A DNA stretch of 64,000 nt from positions 372,001 to 436,000 of the forward strand of contig JBBELK010000096.1 of assembly GCA_037783545.1 (NCBI GenBank), in the 5' to 3' direction. Made by a program: the position numbers and the translations under genes. The notes below the pieces were generated by a model that worked only from the letters and a program-made list of their open reading frames with translations, did no database searches and was not told the origin of the DNA. Source of the stretch: Henricia sp. BOLD:AAB3569 (taxonomy: Eukaryota; Echinodermata; Asteroidea; Spinulosida; Echinasteridae). Positions 45,190 to 57,120 of this stretch are shown one piece after another (positions within the stretch are counted from its first letter, which is position 1; every line of letters starts with the position of its first letter).

Positions 45190-47545
45190 TCTTCTCCAGT
45201 CGGAGGATCCAGATGTATATAGTTGTGGGAACTGAATCATGGCTTCATTGCAATATTGCCTTGGGTGAAATTTTCCCATCGCATTACAAAGTGTTTCGTA
45301 AAGACAGAGACAATAAGAATGACAGATATAGAGGGGTCTTTGTTGCAGTTAAAACTGATCTTATTTCCCAGGATGAACCTGCCATGATCTGGATCAAGCT
45401 GGCTGTGAATTAAAGTGGATTAGTATCCATGTTAGTGGTATCGATCCTGTTTACATATAGGAGCTTTTTACCGCTCGCAGAAAACAGATTTGTGCGCCTT
45501 TTAGAAAGTTCGCTAGAAAATATTCCCAGAAATGCTTCTGATTGGATTTTAGGAGATTTCAACATGCCAGACATTAATTGGGATACGATTTCTTTTCAAC
45601 CAAGTGGCCGATATCCCGGACCCAGTAAAACCATGTTAGAAGTCGCTTTGGACTACAATCTAAAGCAAGTTGTCTTGAAACCAACAAAAGACAGTAATAT
45701 TTTAGACTTGTGTTTTACAAAGAGTCCAGGTTTTGTGGAAGGTGTAAACATGTATGTAAAGCTTCCAAAACGGAAGGTGTTTCTGTACAAAAAAGCAGAG
45801 TTTGGTAAAATAGAACTCAATGATGAGCTAACTGATGATGTTGTTCAACAGTTGGACATTAATGGGCTTTGGAACCGTTTCTCTGACACCATTAACAAAA
45901 TATATGAATGCTAACATTCCATCAAGAATGACCTCCTCGAAACCCAGTGTTCCATGGATAAATGCAACCATGAAAAGAACGATTAGAAAAAAACGCAAAT
46001 TTTACGACAAGGCTCGAATAACTGGGGACTTTAAACTTTGGGATAAATTCAAATAAATCCGACGCAGAAATGATAGACAAATGAGGAAACTACATCGAGA
46101 ACACGTTCGCAGTATTGGCGACAGTCTACAAACCGGTAATACCTAGCCTTTTTAGAATTATGTCAAAGCACGGCAGCCAGTTGTATTTGGTGTTTCCTTT
46201 TTTTCTTCAATGGGCCGAACAGTATCGAGTACTGCAGAAAAGGCTGAAGTATTGAATAAACACTTCTGCTCAGTCTTTACTAGAGAAGACATGTCCTCTA
46301 TTCCAGATTTGGGGAATATAGTGCCGTTCATGATATGCCAGAGCTGGAAATATCTACAACTGGGGTTTAAAAGTTGCTTTAAAACCTAAAAGTTAATAAA
46401 GCTATACTGCACCAATCCTGCAGAAGATTTATCAAAAATCCATTTTATCAGGGAAATTGCCTCGGGACTGGCTGAATGCCAATGTCTCTCCAATTTATAA
46501 AAAGGGTGACAGATCACTCCCAAGTAATTATCGTCCGATCTCCCTGACATGTATCGTTTATGGATCATCTGGATAGCTAATTAGCTATCCCTTCTCTGTG
46601 ACAGACAACATGGATTTAGAAGTGGTCGATCCTGCGAAACTCAACTCGCTGGCTTGGTAAATGATTTTGCAAAGATCTTAGATAACCGTGGCCGTGCTGA
46701 CTTTTGTATATAATGGACTTCAGCAAGGCATTCGATATGGTTCCGCATCAACGCCTCCTTGCTAAAATATACCATCTTTGTGTCAGGGGAAACACCAAGT
46801 CTTGGATTGAGGGCTTTCTTACCACACGTCATCATAAGGTTATTATTGACAGTCGTCATCCTCATGGGACAGTACTGGCTATGGGACCCTTGCTGTTCTT
46901 GGTGTATATTAACGACCTTCCTGACTGGGTTAAATCAGATGACCTGATCCTATATAGATCTATTGATTTCTCTGCGGACTGTGACATACTACAACATGAT
47001 ATTGATTCACTCTGTAACTGGGAAGGAGTCTGGCAAATGAAGTTTAATACATGTACTTCAAAGTGTGTTATCATGCACGTTACTCATAAGAAGAACTTCA
47101 CATCTCACCAATATCATATGAGAAACTCTGTCATCCAAAGGGTTGAACATTATCCCTATACTTGGGGGTTGAGTTGTCAAGCACTCTATCGTGGGCTCAA
47201 CATATTAATCAGACTGTGAACAAGGCAAACAGCATCCTATAGGATTATTGAAAAGGAATATGTGGAACTGCACTCCTCGCACTAAAGAAATCGCATATAA
47301 AACATTAGTAAGACCAAGGCTTGAATACCGTATTCAAGCCTCAGCCCAATTTGGGATCCTCACCAAAAGATTCATCAAGAGAACCTGGAGAAAGTCCAAA
47401 GGAGGGCGGCCAGATTTGTAAAAAATGATTACAGACGTACATCCAGTGTGACTGACATGCTTCAGGACTTAAACTGGGAGATGCTACAAGGTAGGAGGGA
47501 AAAATCACGCCTGATATAGGCTGGATCCGAAATAGTGGCTTTGGC
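45190..47545 (+). pseudogene. CR1-type LINE pseudogene, endonuclease to RT
   Basis: The endonuclease parts are TESWLHCNIALGEIFPSHYK (about 45225) and DWILGDFNMPDINWD (45537-45585). A connecting region includes KRTIRKKRKFYDKARITG (about 45970). The reverse transcriptase parts are RQHGFRSGRSCETQLAGL (about 46600), MDFSKAFDMVPHQRLLAKI (46704 on, catalytic D), then GPLLFLVYINDLPDWVKSDD and CDILQHDIDSLCNWEGVWQM (to 47219). Then follow NCTPRTKEIAYKTLVRPRLE-like remains to about 47330. The layout matches CR1-clade ORF2. At least six frame changes and several stops show it is dead. It starts almost directly where the previous LINE ends. Confidence 0.88.
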
Positions 47546-47651
47546 TGTGGCTACTGTTGCTATGTTGCTGCGCGCGCAGGTAACATTCCCACATGGGGCC
47601 CATATTGGGGGCCCCGCCCCATATAGGTCCCGTGTGGGCTGCACCCAACGC

Positions 47652-47722
47652 CCATTGTTCTCCTGCCCAGATCATTCCCACATGGGTCCCATGTGGGAAT
47701 GATCTGGGCAGGAGAACAATGG
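47652..47722. repeat. perfect palindrome with 35-bp arms
   Basis: 47652-47686 and 47688-47722 are exact reverse complements with a single T between. Just outside lie further ccacatggg/cccatatggg words in mixed orientation (47590-47760), so it is part of a larger palindrome-rich repeat. Confidence 0.95.
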
Positions 47723-48125
47723 TTGGCCCATATGGGCCCCACATGGGGCAAACATTGGTTAAGCAGCCACGAGTACGGGGAAAATGCAAAGAAAAATTAC
47801 GAGTTTTTTGCTGTTTAAAAGAATCATCGGGAAAAATTGACCACTGTGCAGAATTCAGGACATTCCAAGGACCTCCACTGTATATTTTTCAATGTTTAAT
47901 TTTGACTGTAAGGTGAAATTTTCAGATTCGTAAACGGGGGTCATCTTGGTCGTGCAGGCATGGCCAAGATGGCGCCGTGGAAAATAAAACTTGATCAGCT
48001 AAAAGTGATTCATCACGTCCCGATGTAAACGTCAGAAAATCACTTTTAGCCTTCTAAAAGTAACCAACTGGCTATGCTGCCAAGGATACCGGGCAATGCA
48101 GCGAGCAGTTTTGCTCCGACCTTTT

Positions 48126-48293
48126 TGAACAGGTCTGGAATCATTTTTGGAAGCTTTGGGTAGAGAAATTTGGTGTCAATTTGAGTGATTCTTGCCGAAA
48201 TTTCAGTGGTGTCTGGGGAAAGGTTTCCCGTAATGTCGCCCTTTTATAGCATCCAGGGTTCTTATTATTCTTATTATTATTATTATCGCTAAA
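48126..48293 (+). repeat. 3' end of a non-LTR element with (TTA)n tail
   Basis: aggtctggaatcatttttgg through the TTA repeat at 48263-48293 resembles 4640-4830 in order of blocks. The following stretch 48300-48648 and 48893-49200 has a coding-like look on the minus strand in places, but nothing I can name. Confidence 0.5.
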
Positions 48294-48648
48294 GAAAACG
48301 CGGCTAGAACGCTAGCAATCGTGATACCCTGTTTTCTGAAGAGTTTTAATTTTATCAGCTAGGATGTTGTTGTAATAAAGCATTCTCCTAACCGTAGTCT
48401 GCATTGACTTTATGACTAACGTTAAGTGATTATTTTAAGGATTGTGACCCAGGCACCTCCGGGGTGAATAAACTTTGTAAATATTTAACAAAATTCATTT
48501 CGGACCTTGAGACGCCCAATGCCTTAGCAAAATCTTCTCCACAGCGACTGTTCGTTTTGGCATCAGCAGACTATCATTCACCACCGTGTGCTAGATAGAG
48601 TACCGAGATTTAGACGGTAATTTAGTACGACCACGCCAACTGGCGTCA

Positions 48649-48892
48649 ATTAGCCTTTTAGAAGTATGGCGGAACAGAGGGCGCAATTTCATTTGGGTAT
48701 GAATTTTTTTATCAATTGTATTTCTTTCCAAAAACTTGATTTACATGTTGTAATTATAATACATAGACAGAATTATAAATAAAATTAATAAGTGTAAAGT
48801 GAAAAACTGAGTTATTTTTCATTTTAGTCGATTTTATACCCACTGCAAAGTGCGCCCTCCTATTGTGTCCGCCATACTTCAAAAAGGCTAAT
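48649..48892. mobile_element. MITE with ATTAGCCTTTTAGAAGTATGGCGG ends
   Basis: The left end ATTAGCCTTTTAGAAGTATG and the right end CATACTTCAAAAAGGCTAAT are inverted counterparts with few changes. Also mirrored are gagggcgcaatttc and gtgcgccctcc near the ends. Confidence 0.8.
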
Positions 48893-49319
48893 GGTTCTAT
48901 CTTGATTGACTTCAAAGGATACCTCATCGCTCGGTTTAAAACCCTGTCTTATTTAGATAATCGTTGATTACTTTATTTCTAATTTCTTCATCATCAATTT
49001 ATCGTAATGTTGGTGGATCGAGTCTAGCTTTTACGTTTCGATCTTCTTGTTCGGCTTGTTTAATTCAGATTTCCCAAACTCATGGACATTTGTCCATATT
49101 TGTATCGATAATATTTATCTAGTTAAATTATTCAATTGTTCTATTTCATGTCTTCTATATATAATCTGAAGAATTGGTTTCCATCGGCTTGGGCATAATT
49201 TTTGGTTTTGGCTTCTCAATCGTGCTCGACTTATTATCAAAATAGCTCCACACCGGCTTATTCAGATACAGAGAAACTCCTACTCCTACAACGCGTACCA
49301 CTTGTATTTGTCAACTGTT

Positions 49320-49432
49320 ACACCTTTTTCGTGCCACGAAATACGCAGCTCCATGCCTTTGCTATGGAGCTGCGTATTTTGTGGCACAAATTTGGCGCGC
49401 GCGCAATGCTGACGAGCCTGTGCCTTTAAGGA
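49320..49432. mobile_element. palindromic MITE related to 12268-12393
   Basis: cgtgccacgaaatacgcagc and gctgcgtattttgtggcac form the arms around ccatgcctttgctatgg. The right flank tgtgcctttaagg matches the cctttaa-type end of the related copy. Confidence 0.7.
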
Positions 49433-49735
49433 TGCGTGTGATAAAAAAAACAACCTGTGTATAGGTCAGCTCGGTACCTCGTCTACATTCCGAGAAAGCC
49501 TGAGAAAACCCATGGGAAATATGGGCATCCAGCCAAGCCCCATTCTAGCCAAGCCCCATTCATTCATGTACAGTACCATGATAAATGGCCCCTCCATTTG
49601 TAGCAAAAGTGGATTTAGTTTTCTTTTTCCTTACCTTGTTGCAAGGTGTCACGTTGACAGCGTCGCTGTCATGATTGTGACTGTGTATCGTTACTTTTAA
49701 CCAACCAGATGCAAACAATCTACACATTCGGTATA

Positions 49736-50377
49736 CACTCCTCAAAATAAAATAAGGGTCAAAAGTATTTATGTGAAAAATTTGACCAAGTCAGGACATA
49801 GAAACAATTTTAGTAAGGGTAATGGGCTAAAGGTTGCTCTGCAACATTTTAAGCTTTTCACATGGTTTTCACATGTCTATTGGCTTAGAAACTGACAGAT
49901 CATGTGACAAGACACAAACAAGCTGATAACAGGTTCATGATGTCGCAATCAAGTTTGGCACATCTGCTTTATTTTTCTTTAAGACTTAATGAGATTCCCC
50001 ACACATAATCAATAGGATTCTGCACTCGATAGAGTAAAGTCTCAAAACATACAGAAATAATGTTGATTTTCCAAAGTTTATGACAGGGAAAGAATATCAA
50101 CTGGTGGGAAAACCTATAAAATAAAGAGGGAGCTCAAGAGTTCCCCTCATCCCTACAGCTTCCCCCTCATCTCTACAGCTTCCATGCTGGTTAACCCACT
50201 GTTTAACTTTACTCTATCAAGTGCAGAATCCTATTGATTATGTGTGGGGAATCTCATTAAGTCTTGAAGAAAAATAGAGAAGATGTGCCAAACTTGATTG
50301 CGACATCATGGACCTGTTATCAGCATTTTTGTGTCTTGTCAAAAATACTTTTAACCCTTATTTTATTTTGAGGAGTG
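49736..50377. mobile_element. TA-flanked mariner-like fold-back MITE
   Basis: The ends CACTCCTCAAAATAAAATAA and TTATTTTATTTTGAGGAGTG match over about 27 bases and are flanked by TA. Inner arms also pair at length, for example gcgacatcatggacctgtta with ctgataacaggttcatgatg. No transposase frame. Confidence 0.88.
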
Positions 50378-50457
50378 TATAAAACAAATATTGACTGCTG
50401 TTTATTCGGGTCATGGTTAAGATTATAGGCCCTCGGTGATCTCGAAGCCATGACTAT

Positions 50458-50892
50458 AGGTAATTTCCAAAATTAGGGTGCCAAAAGTGTGACATGCTTT
50501 TTAAGATTTCCAAGTGTTTTTTCCAAGGTGGTTTCCCAGTAAAAAATAATTATTTTTATTTCAACAAATGCCACTTAAATTAAATGTTTGTGTGTAGATG
50601 TGGCACCAAGGTTAATGCAAACTCATTCTACAGCCAATTTTCATTGGCGTAGGTAACCCGGGACACCAAACTCCTATTACATACCGTACAAATTATAAGC
50701 CTTTATGGTCTTTTGTTTTGAATATTTTTCAGGAATCAGAGAACAAAATATTCAAGAAAATGATGCTGCCCCCTATAGTCATAGTCTATTACTGAGAATT
50801 TGTGATCATGAGTGGTGATTTTTAAAGCAGAGAGTGTCGTACGTATAACTGGGACACCAAACATTTTGGACCCCTAATTTTGGGAATTACCC
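50458..50892. mobile_element. MITE with GGTAATT(T/C)CCAAAATTAGGG ends
   Basis: The left end AGGTAATTTCCAAAATTAGG and the right end CCTAATTTTGGGAATTACC are inverted. CTAT is present on both sides (50454-50457 and 50893-50896), as a target duplication in the E1 hairpin. Confidence 0.85.
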
Positions 50893-50995
50893 CTATGCCC
50901 CGAGGCTTCCGCCTCGGGGCATAGTTATGGCTTCGAGATCACCTTGGGCCTATAATCTTAACCATGCCCCTCATTGCAGTCAATATTTGTATACT

Positions 50996-51975
50996 AACCT
51001 CAACAAGAGCAAAGCCGCGCCGGGAATCAGGACGTCGTTGTTCGTCAACTTGGGAAAGTCTAAATTAAACGTGCTGCCGGCGCTCGCCGTCTCGGCAGAT
51101 TGCCCGACGCAAATCAGTCGTCTTTGACGTTTTATAGAGTTTGGAATTTTGATTTCTCTAAAGGGATCTATCTTCTCTCCAAAATGCTTACTTATATTTA
51201 TAAAAATGATAATTTTAAATTAAATGTTTGTATCCTTTAATTAATTAATAAATGGCTGGAATCGCGATGATGTTGAAATGGCGTTAGAGAAGTTGACCGC
51301 TGCTAGGCAGAAATTTGAAAGAGAACGTTTAAAGTACTTAGATTACTTGAACCGACGACCGACTTAAAAAAGAAGCGCATTCTAAAAATAAGTTCAACGA
51401 CGTCGACGAGGCACTGTACGAATATATAACCGGGTTACCAGCGAAAAAGAAGAAAAGCCTGTCTACAGCACGAGCCCAAGCTGTCCGACTTTTATACCAA
51501 GCCCGAATACATCAACAACGGTAAAAATCGTCTTCTTGGTTGGTGGTTTGAGTTTATTGACATCTTTGATTTACAAATATAATTAAATTAAAGAAAAAAG
51601 CAACGAGCGATAAGAAATTTCCCAAGTTGTACTACGGACGAGGCGAAGGAGCGTTAAAGAATTTAGCTTAAAAGCAAAGACTAGTGAAGAAGAGGCTAGC
51701 CATGTGGCAAATTTATCTACCACACCCCAATACATACCCAGACCGACTTTTTAAATTCTAACTTTGGCGTGTCCAACCCTATACATCAGGCCGACCTGTT
51801 GTTTTTACCTTATGACAAAATAAGATTTAAAACTTATAGGCCTAAATACGCGCTGACCGTGTTAGATGTGGCCAGTAGATATAAAGAAGCCGAACCGCTT
51901 ACGTCTAAAACGGCCGACCAAGTGTCAGACGTTATTACAAAAATTTACAACAGATCTCCGTTGATTCGCGTATAA
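50996..51975 (+). pseudogene. Polinton/Maverick relic: retroviral-type integrase
   Basis: The frame 51769-51975 contains IHQADLLFLPYDKI and YALTVLDVASRYKEAEPLTS, the strand with the first catalytic Asp (Q-x-D-L) and the VDVASRYK block typical of Polinton integrases (family knowledge). The partial N-terminal part (51600-51765) is in other frames. Preceding stretches, e.g. 50980-51128 (KAAPGIRTSLFVNLGKSK) and 51260-51360 (a charged helical piece), look like remnants of other Polinton ORFs. The catalytic Glu side is lost, so it is inactive. The frame ends at 51975. Confidence 0.75.
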
Positions 51976-52004
51976 TTTTGGTCTCATGCACACTGCCTCT
52001 ATCA

Positions 52005-53050
52005 TTTGTTTGCCCGCCGTCTCGTCTTTGAATTGACCAATCACCTTTTTGTATTAGATTCATCGTACAACAGATGATCCTTCGGGTAATCAGAGAAATC
52101 GTACGACAGCTTCTTATATTTCGCCATGTCAGCGTAGACGTCTTCTGTCTTAATCTCTAAAAGAAGACTGTCGGTGTCGGCATAAATCAGGCTAACATTT
52201 TTATCATACTTGGCCTCCATATGGTTGTAGTAAAAGTCTTACTTCAGCGTCTTACTCAGATCTAAGAGGGACATACCGCAGTAAATGGGCTTGTCGTGTA
52301 CGGTTTTTGTTTTGTACATGTTGAACATGCCTAGATGGCAGTCCTCAAACACGGTGGTCGATCCATCGTACGGTTTCCATGGTCTCATAACAAAAACGGA
52401 ATTGTTCATCAACTTGAAAAAGTCCTGCTCGAACGCCGACTTTGATTCCTTTCTGAGTTGAATGTTTTATCGATGTAAGACTTCATCCAGGTTTCTTGTT
52501 TAAACGACAGTATTCTACAATGTATGAACCTTCTTTAACTTTAATCCGAGATTAAGGTACAACTTCAACGTCTGATAGTGAACGACGTAGGCCTACTTGG
52601 TTCTGTCTCTGAGAGTGCAAGTTAATTTGTCGACGTCCGGTGGATTTAGCTCGTCGTCTTTTATCAGCAATTTTTGATAACCGAAACCATTCTTGCGGTA
52701 TGTTTAAGTTTTCGGGGGCCAGTGGGTAATCGTTGTGCGTGTCGTCAAGTTCTTTGGGTTATTCTAATCTACTTCCAAGATGTATCCCGTTTCCGAGTGT
52801 GCGTCTGGTTTCTTTAATACGTCTTCCGCAAAGATCTTTAATTTTCTATCGGTAAACCATTTGAAGTCACTGATGGGGAGTGGTCTAGACATGGCCCATC
52901 CATAGAGATTATTGGCGTCGAGGTATGAGGGTGTTGGGTTTTGTTTCGTCGTAATCGGGCAAGTACTTCTTATTAGCATTGACGTATCGCTTAGAACCCA
53001 CGAGATGCCACCCCTTATTCCACGTTTGTTCTGATGTGAGATCGTATAAA
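52005..53050 (-). pseudogene. Polinton/Maverick relic: family B DNA polymerase
   Basis: On the minus strand, 52979-52764 reads YLDANNLYGWAMSRPLPISD, the motif A region (D-x-x-NLYG) of protein-primed family B polymerases. Motif C, YADTDS, is at 52184-52167, followed by LLLEIKTEDVYADMAKYKKL. Between them the frame is broken several times. Protein-primed polymerase beside a retroviral-like integrase is the Polinton signature. The gene runs tail-to-tail with the integrase relic, only about 30-200 bases apart. Confidence 0.8.
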
Positions 53051-53595
53051 AGTCCTAATGTAAAACACGTTGCTGCAATAACCACAGGAATGACGCCTGT
53101 TTTAACTTCAAATTGTGTTGTATAGTGACGTAACTAGTAGCAATTTATTAGTACAGGAGTAACTGGAGTAATTTAACAACTGTGTAATGGATTCCTTGTT
53201 TTTCGGACAAAAAAGCAAAAAGAAGGAAGGCTAAAAATCAACCGCAGGCTGGTGTTTTACGATCTCGTGTCCGATTGACCACTATTCGCACAAGGCGCGC
53301 TTGTACAGCTTCGTGTCGCTGCGCCCAGTCTCCGCACAAGGCGCAAAATAGATTTCGCAGTTAAGCAAAGAGAAAAACATATGTCATGCCATGACAACGT
53401 TCGACAAACAGATATTTGTTATAATCCGTTAATAATTCTAGTTCTACCTCGTAACCACATAGCACCTCGGCCTTACGTGAGATTGCATCTGCAACTTGTA
53501 TTTAACTTTTGTTAAAAGGTTGCAATTCTCTCTATATAAGTGAGCCCTGCGCACCCAATGCAAGTGGATTTTTGTGACCGGTACAGTCTGTTACA

Positions 53596-54452
53596 ATGTC
53601 TACACAACTATCCTCGGACATCTTGGCTCTGCTACACGGTCCTTCGGATTCGAAACCCCCGGGCCCGTCTACATCAATGTCTTCCGCTGGTGGTAATCCA
53701 CCGAGCGGTAAGACAAAAGCCAAGCTCTCACAGCGACGAGTCGCTCGCTACGGGCCAGCTCATCGACAACCTCCTCAAACCCGACACGGATGATAATTCA
53801 TCGGCCGGGGTGCTCCAAGAAGTGCAACAATTCTACTCGGGAGAAGATTCTGGGAGCAAGGTTGACGACAAGTTGGCGGACGTGATAAGCAAATTACTTC
53901 AGAAGAAAACATCGGAGGAAAAGGTGGCAGAGAAATTTAATAGTTTTAAACGCCCATCCAACATTCCTGAATTGGATTGTACCTCAACCGAAAACCAGGT
54001 CAATGGACATAAAGCTACAAAAGATTTAGAATGCAGCACTGAAAGGAATGGTGCCCATTGTGTCCTCCATTGAAGCTCTAATGAGTAACAAAAACCTGGA
54101 CCAGAAGACGTTGGTGACTAATCTTCTAGATTCAATGGCCATAATTGGTCACGCGGTCACCGAACTGAATTTTAGGCGCAGAGACCTTATCAAGCCTGAC
54201 TTGAACCAGCAATTTTTGTCGCTGTGCTCGAACAAAGTGCCTGTAAGCAGGTTTTTGTTTGGGGACGATCTGCCCCAGCAGTGCATGGAGATTCAGCAGA
54301 CGAACAAATTAGGCCAAAAATTTGGTCAGCGTTCCAACCCGCAAGCTCCGCCGAAATCGGACCGAGCCAAACAAAAGTGGAATGTTAAGACATTCCACAG
54401 CGGTCGCGGACGCCAGGGTAACCCCGAGCGCCACAAACGCTGGTTCAGATAG
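53596..54452 (+). pseudogene. DIRS gag-like ORF, one or two frameshifts
   Basis: It begins MSTQLSSDILALLHGP at 53596. After a frame change near 53740-53790 it continues QLIDNLLKPDTDDNSSAGVL, then from about 54048 VSSIEALMSNKNLDQKTLV and NFRRRDLIKPDLNQQFLSLC, and ends with a basic tail KTFHSGRGRQGNPERHKRWF. The start and domain style match the first ORF of DIRS elements in marine animals. No zinc knuckle is seen. Confidence 0.7.
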
Positions 54453-54641
54453 AAAACAGATGCGGGGCAACAGACCCACGCCAAGTAAAACGGGTGAGTG
54501 AGCACCAATGTGGTAACACTCCTGCTGTTGAGATTTTGGCAGGTAAACTCGCAAATAACATAGCCCAATGGCGCGAGATTACGTCCGACAATTAAGTGGG
54601 TACTTGACGCTATTCAGCACTACCACATATAGTTCAACAGA

Positions 54642-55667
54642 ATGCCATACCAGACATACATTCCAAAGGAATTGTCTTTTGAATCTCACGAGGCTGAAAC
54701 TATAGCCATGGAAATTGGCAAAATGCTCCAAAAGGGGGCCATTGTGCTAACAACTCACACTGAGGGTGAATATATTTGTAATATATTCATTAGAGCTAAA
54801 AAGATGGTTCTTTTAGCCCTATTATTAATCTTAAGGGGCTCAATTTGTTTGTAGCGTATTTTCATTTCAAGATGAAAACCATACGCACGGCCATTCGATT
54901 GATACGACCTCGGTGTTATTTGGCCTTAATTGATCTCAAAGATGCATATTTCGCAGTTCTATAGCCACTGGGCACAGGAAAAATGGCAAAATGTGCTTTA
55001 CGAGTTTACCTGTTTGCCTTTTGGTTTAGCGTGTGCTCCACGCGTATTTACTAAAGTGTTGAAACCACTGATAGCCACTCTGAGGCAAAGGGGTCACGAG
55101 TCGTGTGATTATATTGACGATTCACTGTTAGTTGGCGGAACACTGCAAGAATGCATTGATAATGTTCAAGACAGAATAGCCCTTACCACAAAACTGGGGT
55201 TTACGGTAAATTACAAGAAGTAAATTTTATCTCCTTCTACGGAGATTGACTTTTTGGGATTCCATTTAAACACAGATCTAATGACGATCTCCATTCCACG
55301 TTCTAAGGTAGAGAGTACCATAGCGTCTATTAATAGACTTACCCGGCAACTGTCTCCACCAATACGAGACGTTGCCAGAACCATCGATCTTTTGGTTTCC
55401 TGCGAGTTATCGGTACCTTATACGGACCTTTGTTCAGAAGAACAATAGAAAATGAAAGGAATGTCCATTTAGCACGACATGGTGGCCATTTTAAAGCAAA
55501 AATGGAGCTTTCTAACAAAACAATTTCCGATTAGGGAACTGCCGGTGGCATTTGCGCATATGCAAATGCATGACCCTGATCACTTTATTGAAACTGATGC
55601 ATCCACTGTAGGCTGGGGTGCACATTTTAATGGTCACACCACAGGAAGACGCTGGTCCTCGGAGTAG
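54642..55667 (+). pseudogene. DIRS reverse transcriptase and RNase H
   Basis: An entry region (IPKELSFESHEAETIAMEIG, 54660s) precedes a piece with LIDLKDAYF-like sequence in another frame (about 54930) and YEFTCLPFGLACAPRVFTKV. The catalytic box YIDD lies at 55110-55121. After a frame change, 55254-55448 continues the connection (MGFHLNTDLMTISIPRSKVE) and 55479-55667 has FIETDASTVGWGAHFNG, the DAS-x-x-GWG start of DIRS RNase H. The gaps and frames show it is inactive. The neighbouring frame from 55779 (IDPFASRLNYQCMPYVSWHA) carries the typical DIRS linker. Confidence 0.85.
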
Positions 55668-55778
55668 GCCACTCATCATATTAATTGGCTAGAGCTAAAG
55701 GCTTGCTTTCTTGCATTACAGTCATTCTTTGCAAATAACTCTGACGTTTCAATCCACCTCGAGTCAGATAATGCAACA

Positions 55779-57120
55779 GTGGTAGCATATTTAAATCAAA
55801 TCTTTCGCAGTCCACAAATTGATCCGTTTGCATCCAGATTAAATTACCAATGCATGCCTTATGTTTCTTGGCATGCAAATTCGACAGCCAGTCACGTGGA
55901 CGCATTTACGTTAGACTGGACACGTTACCATTGTTTGTATGCATTCCCACCATTTAGCCCGATCAGCAGAGTTCTGACAAAGATTGAACATGACCAAGCA
56001 GTTGGCATATCGATTGCGCCATTATGGCACACTCAATCATGGTTCCTGACAATGTTAAAGTTACTTGCCAGGACCCCAGTAATTTTGCCCTCTCGTCAGC
56101 GTTTGCTTCTACTCCCTTCCTCGGATAAACTCAACCCACTGAGGGATCGTCTAAGACTGATGGCATGCTACTTGTCAGGAAGGCACTCCGACACCAAGGA
56201 ATTTCAGGAGCAACTGCCCAACTTATCATTGCATCATGGCGCAGTAGTACACAGAATTGTTACAGCTCAGGACTCAGGAAGTGGGTTCAGTTATGTGCTT
56301 CGAGGGAAACTAATCCGCTTCGGCCATCTCTAATGCTAGTTCTGAATTTTCTGACAAGTCAGTTTTCGTCTGGTAACCAGTATAACAACATCAACTTCTC
56401 TAGATGTGCGTTGTCTGCAGTTGTCCCTCCGATTGATGGAACAACGGTGGGCTCTCACCCTCTGGTCAAGAGACTTATGAAAGGGGTGTACAATCTACGA
56501 CCCCCAATAGCCCGTTACTCACATACGTGGGATGTCACGGTTGTCCTGAATTACTTACGTACGTTGGGGACAGACAATGAACTTTCATTAAAGAACTTGA
56601 CTTGCCGCCCTTACTTCGGGGCAACGTTGCCAGACATTAGCATTGCTTAGTCTTAGCACAATCCAAGTCGGTACTATACGTCAAGTTCATTGTCGAGGAT
56701 CTCACTAAGACAAGTAAAGTGAGCAAACCTCGCACTGAAATTAATTTGTTTGCTTTCCCACATGATAAGTCTCTGTGTGTTAACAGTACTTAAGGTTTAT
56801 CTTGAAAAGACAAAACCGTTCAGAGGCAATGAAAAAAAGTTATTTTTAAGTTATGCATCACCGCACAAAGCAATAGGTGCGGAAACAATAGTCCGTTGGA
56901 TTAAGTCAACCCTTGCAGCTGCTGGCATCAGGACGGATATTTTCACCGCTCACAGCACACGCACAGCGTCTTGAAGTGCTGCTGCCAGGAAAGGTGTACC
57001 GCTACACACTATCATGAAAGCTGCAGGATGGTCAAGAGCATCAACATTTGCAAGGTTTTATAATAAACCCCTAGAAGATATCGATAATTCATTTGCGAAG
57101 AATGTTCTTAGTACCGAATA
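55779..57120 (+). pseudogene. DIRS linker region and tyrosine recombinase
   Basis: 55779-56160 holds the linker (DAFTLDWTRYHCLYAFPPFS). From 56165 the recombinase N-terminal part reads LIIASWRSSTQNCYSSGLRK and SPLV-type core residues such as HPLVKRLMKGVYNLRPP. The C-terminal catalytic part from 56790 has LFLSYASPHKAIGAETIVRW, then H-S-T-R (56951-56962), an in-frame TGA at 56972, then KAAGWSRASTFARFYNK with the candidate nucleophile Tyr at 57059-57061. The HxxR...GW...Y spacing is that of tyrosine recombinases, which join DIRS circles to the genome without a DDE integrase. Confidence 0.85.

Larger units (their letters stand above)
49640..50995. mobile_element. reversed copy of E1, carrying two younger insertions
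   Basis: E1 sequence (compare 18773-18995) appears inverted as three pieces: 49640-49735, 50378-50457 and 50893-50995. The separations are a TA-flanked element (49736-50377) and a MITE (50458-50892). Joining the pieces restores E1's tatataaaacaaatattgac and gactatgccccgaggc exactly. Confidence 0.85.
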
